From an uncultured Alphaproteobacteria bacterium (GTDB lineage Bacteria > Pseudomonadota > Alphaproteobacteria > Reyranellales > Reyranellaceae): 6,435 nucleotides of DNA. Shown here one piece after another: positions 6,108-6,435 of this stretch. The position numbers were made by a program, and so were the translations under genes. Position 1 is the first letter of the stretch; each line of letters starts with the position of its first letter. Below the pieces are notes generated by a model. That model had not been told where the DNA came from. It did not search any database and saw only the letters and a program-made list of their open reading frames with translations. The stretch spans positions 1-6,435 of the forward strand of contig CAIYWM010000212.1 in assembly GCA_903929895.1 (NCBI GenBank), given 5' to 3'.

Positions 6108-6132
6108 CCCATGCGAGCGTCGCGCGCATGGG
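6108..6132 (+). promoter_or_regulatory. Hairpin enclosing the start codon of the oxidoreductase gene
   Basis: CCCATGCG (6108-6115) and CGCATGGG (6125-6132) form a perfect 8-bp inverted repeat with a 9-base loop. The ATG at 6128 lies inside the 3' arm, so a folded mRNA would hide the start codon. There is no T-run, so it is not an obvious terminator for the gene before it. It could also be a dimeric repressor site or chance in GC-rich DNA. Confidence 0.4.
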
Positions 6133-6435
6133 CGCACGCATCCTGATCCTGAACGGCCATCCCGACACTTCCCGCAAGGGCCTTTGCGGCGCTCTTGCCG
6201 ACGCCTATGCCGAGGGCGCCGAATCGGGCGGCCATTCGGTCGAACGGCTCGACATCGGGGCGCAGCAGTTCGACCTGCTGCGCTCGCAGTCCGAATTCGA
6301 GACCGGCACGGCGCCGCCCGACATCGCGGCGGCACAGGAGGCGATCCGGCGCGCCGAACACCTCGTGGTCGTCTTCCCGCTGTGGCTGGGCGACATGCCG
6401 GCCCTGCTCAAGGGCTTCTTCGAGCAGACGCTGCG
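6128..6435 (+). CDS. Flavodoxin-fold NAD(P)H oxidoreductase, 3' part beyond the window
   Basis: The first 102 residues of a flavodoxin-2 family protein (NQO1/MdaB/KefF-like NAD(P)H:quinone or dye reductases) are present; the reading frame is still open at the window end. The N-terminus MGARILILNGHPDTSRKG is the first beta strand and FMN/FAD phosphate-binding loop. GHSVERLDIG at 35-44 is the second strand, and the characteristic FPLWLGDMPALLKGFFEQ is at 83-100. Such proteins are cytoplasmic and make two-electron reductions of quinones or similar acceptors. ATG 6128 is the only start in this frame after the in-frame stop at 6080-6082. It lacks a well-placed Shine-Dalgarno: the AAGGAAGGG at 6091-6099 is 28 bases away, and the ATG sits inside a hairpin stem. 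It follows the Bug gene by 59 bases on the same strand. Substrate is unknown. Confidence 0.88.
   Translation, partial: MGARILILNGHPDTSRKGLCGALADAYAEGAESGGHSVERLDIGAQQFDLLRSQSEFETGTAPPDIAAAQEAIRRAEHLVVVFPLWLGDMPALLKGFFEQTL

Noticed and set aside
6111..6146. 11-codon open frame after AAGGAAGGG as a gene
   Set aside because: Too short and without recognisable features to call as a gene; kept only as a possible regulatory leader in the hairpin finding.
4128..6335. Long minus-strand open frame of 735 codons opposite the dioxygenase and Bug genes
   Set aside because: Its translation is rich in Arg, His, Gly and Asp without any family motif, it runs through the divergent promoter region, and both plus-strand genes beneath it are clearly real. 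It follows from GC-rich codon use.

Overview
The window is GC-rich (apart from one short AT-rich spot) with tightly packed genes and strong G/C third-position bias. This makes long open frames appear on the opposite strand of nearly every gene. The gene content (a CoxL-type molybdenum hydroxylase subunit, an orphan Bug/TctC periplasmic binding protein and a BigR/YgaV-type sulfide locus) suggests a proteobacterium, most likely an alphaproteobacterium, though a betaproteobacterium cannot be excluded. No rRNA, tRNA, IS element, CRISPR array or phage feature was seen.

Layout: (1) 165-2450, plus strand: large, molybdopterin-binding subunit of a xanthine dehydrogenase/CO dehydrogenase-like hydroxylase, with no FAD or iron-sulfur partner gene visible. 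(2) 2451-4111, minus strand: a three-gene unit reading ArsR-family repressor, then membrane rhodanese (YgaP architecture), then TSUP (TauE/SafE) permease. Its last stop codon abuts the stop codon of gene 1. (3) 4112-4172: a 61-bp divergent control region, the only AT-rich stretch in the window, holding a tandem palindromic operator candidate and two facing promoters. (4) 4173-5042, plus strand: ETHE1-type persulfide dioxygenase. (5) 5100-6068, plus strand: Bug/TctC-family solute-binding protein with a signal peptide. (6) 6128 to the window end, plus strand: the start of a flavodoxin-fold NAD(P)H oxidoreductase, cut by the window edge.

The central part (2451-5042) is a coherent reactive-sulfur module. 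By family knowledge, the ArsR protein would sense sulfide or persulfide through two cysteines and release the divergent operator. The dioxygenase would oxidise glutathione persulfide to sulfite, the rhodanese would move sulfane sulfur between carriers, and the TSUP permease would export the resulting sulfite or a related anion. No sulfide:quinone oxidoreductase lies in the window, so the persulfide source must be encoded elsewhere. The module is a variant of the known bigR/ygaVP-type loci rather than a new system. Its least-described aspects are the 15-bp tandem operator that overlaps both promoters and the apparently near-leaderless repressor mRNA. A start-codon-embedding hairpin ahead of the last gene is the other structural feature worth checking.
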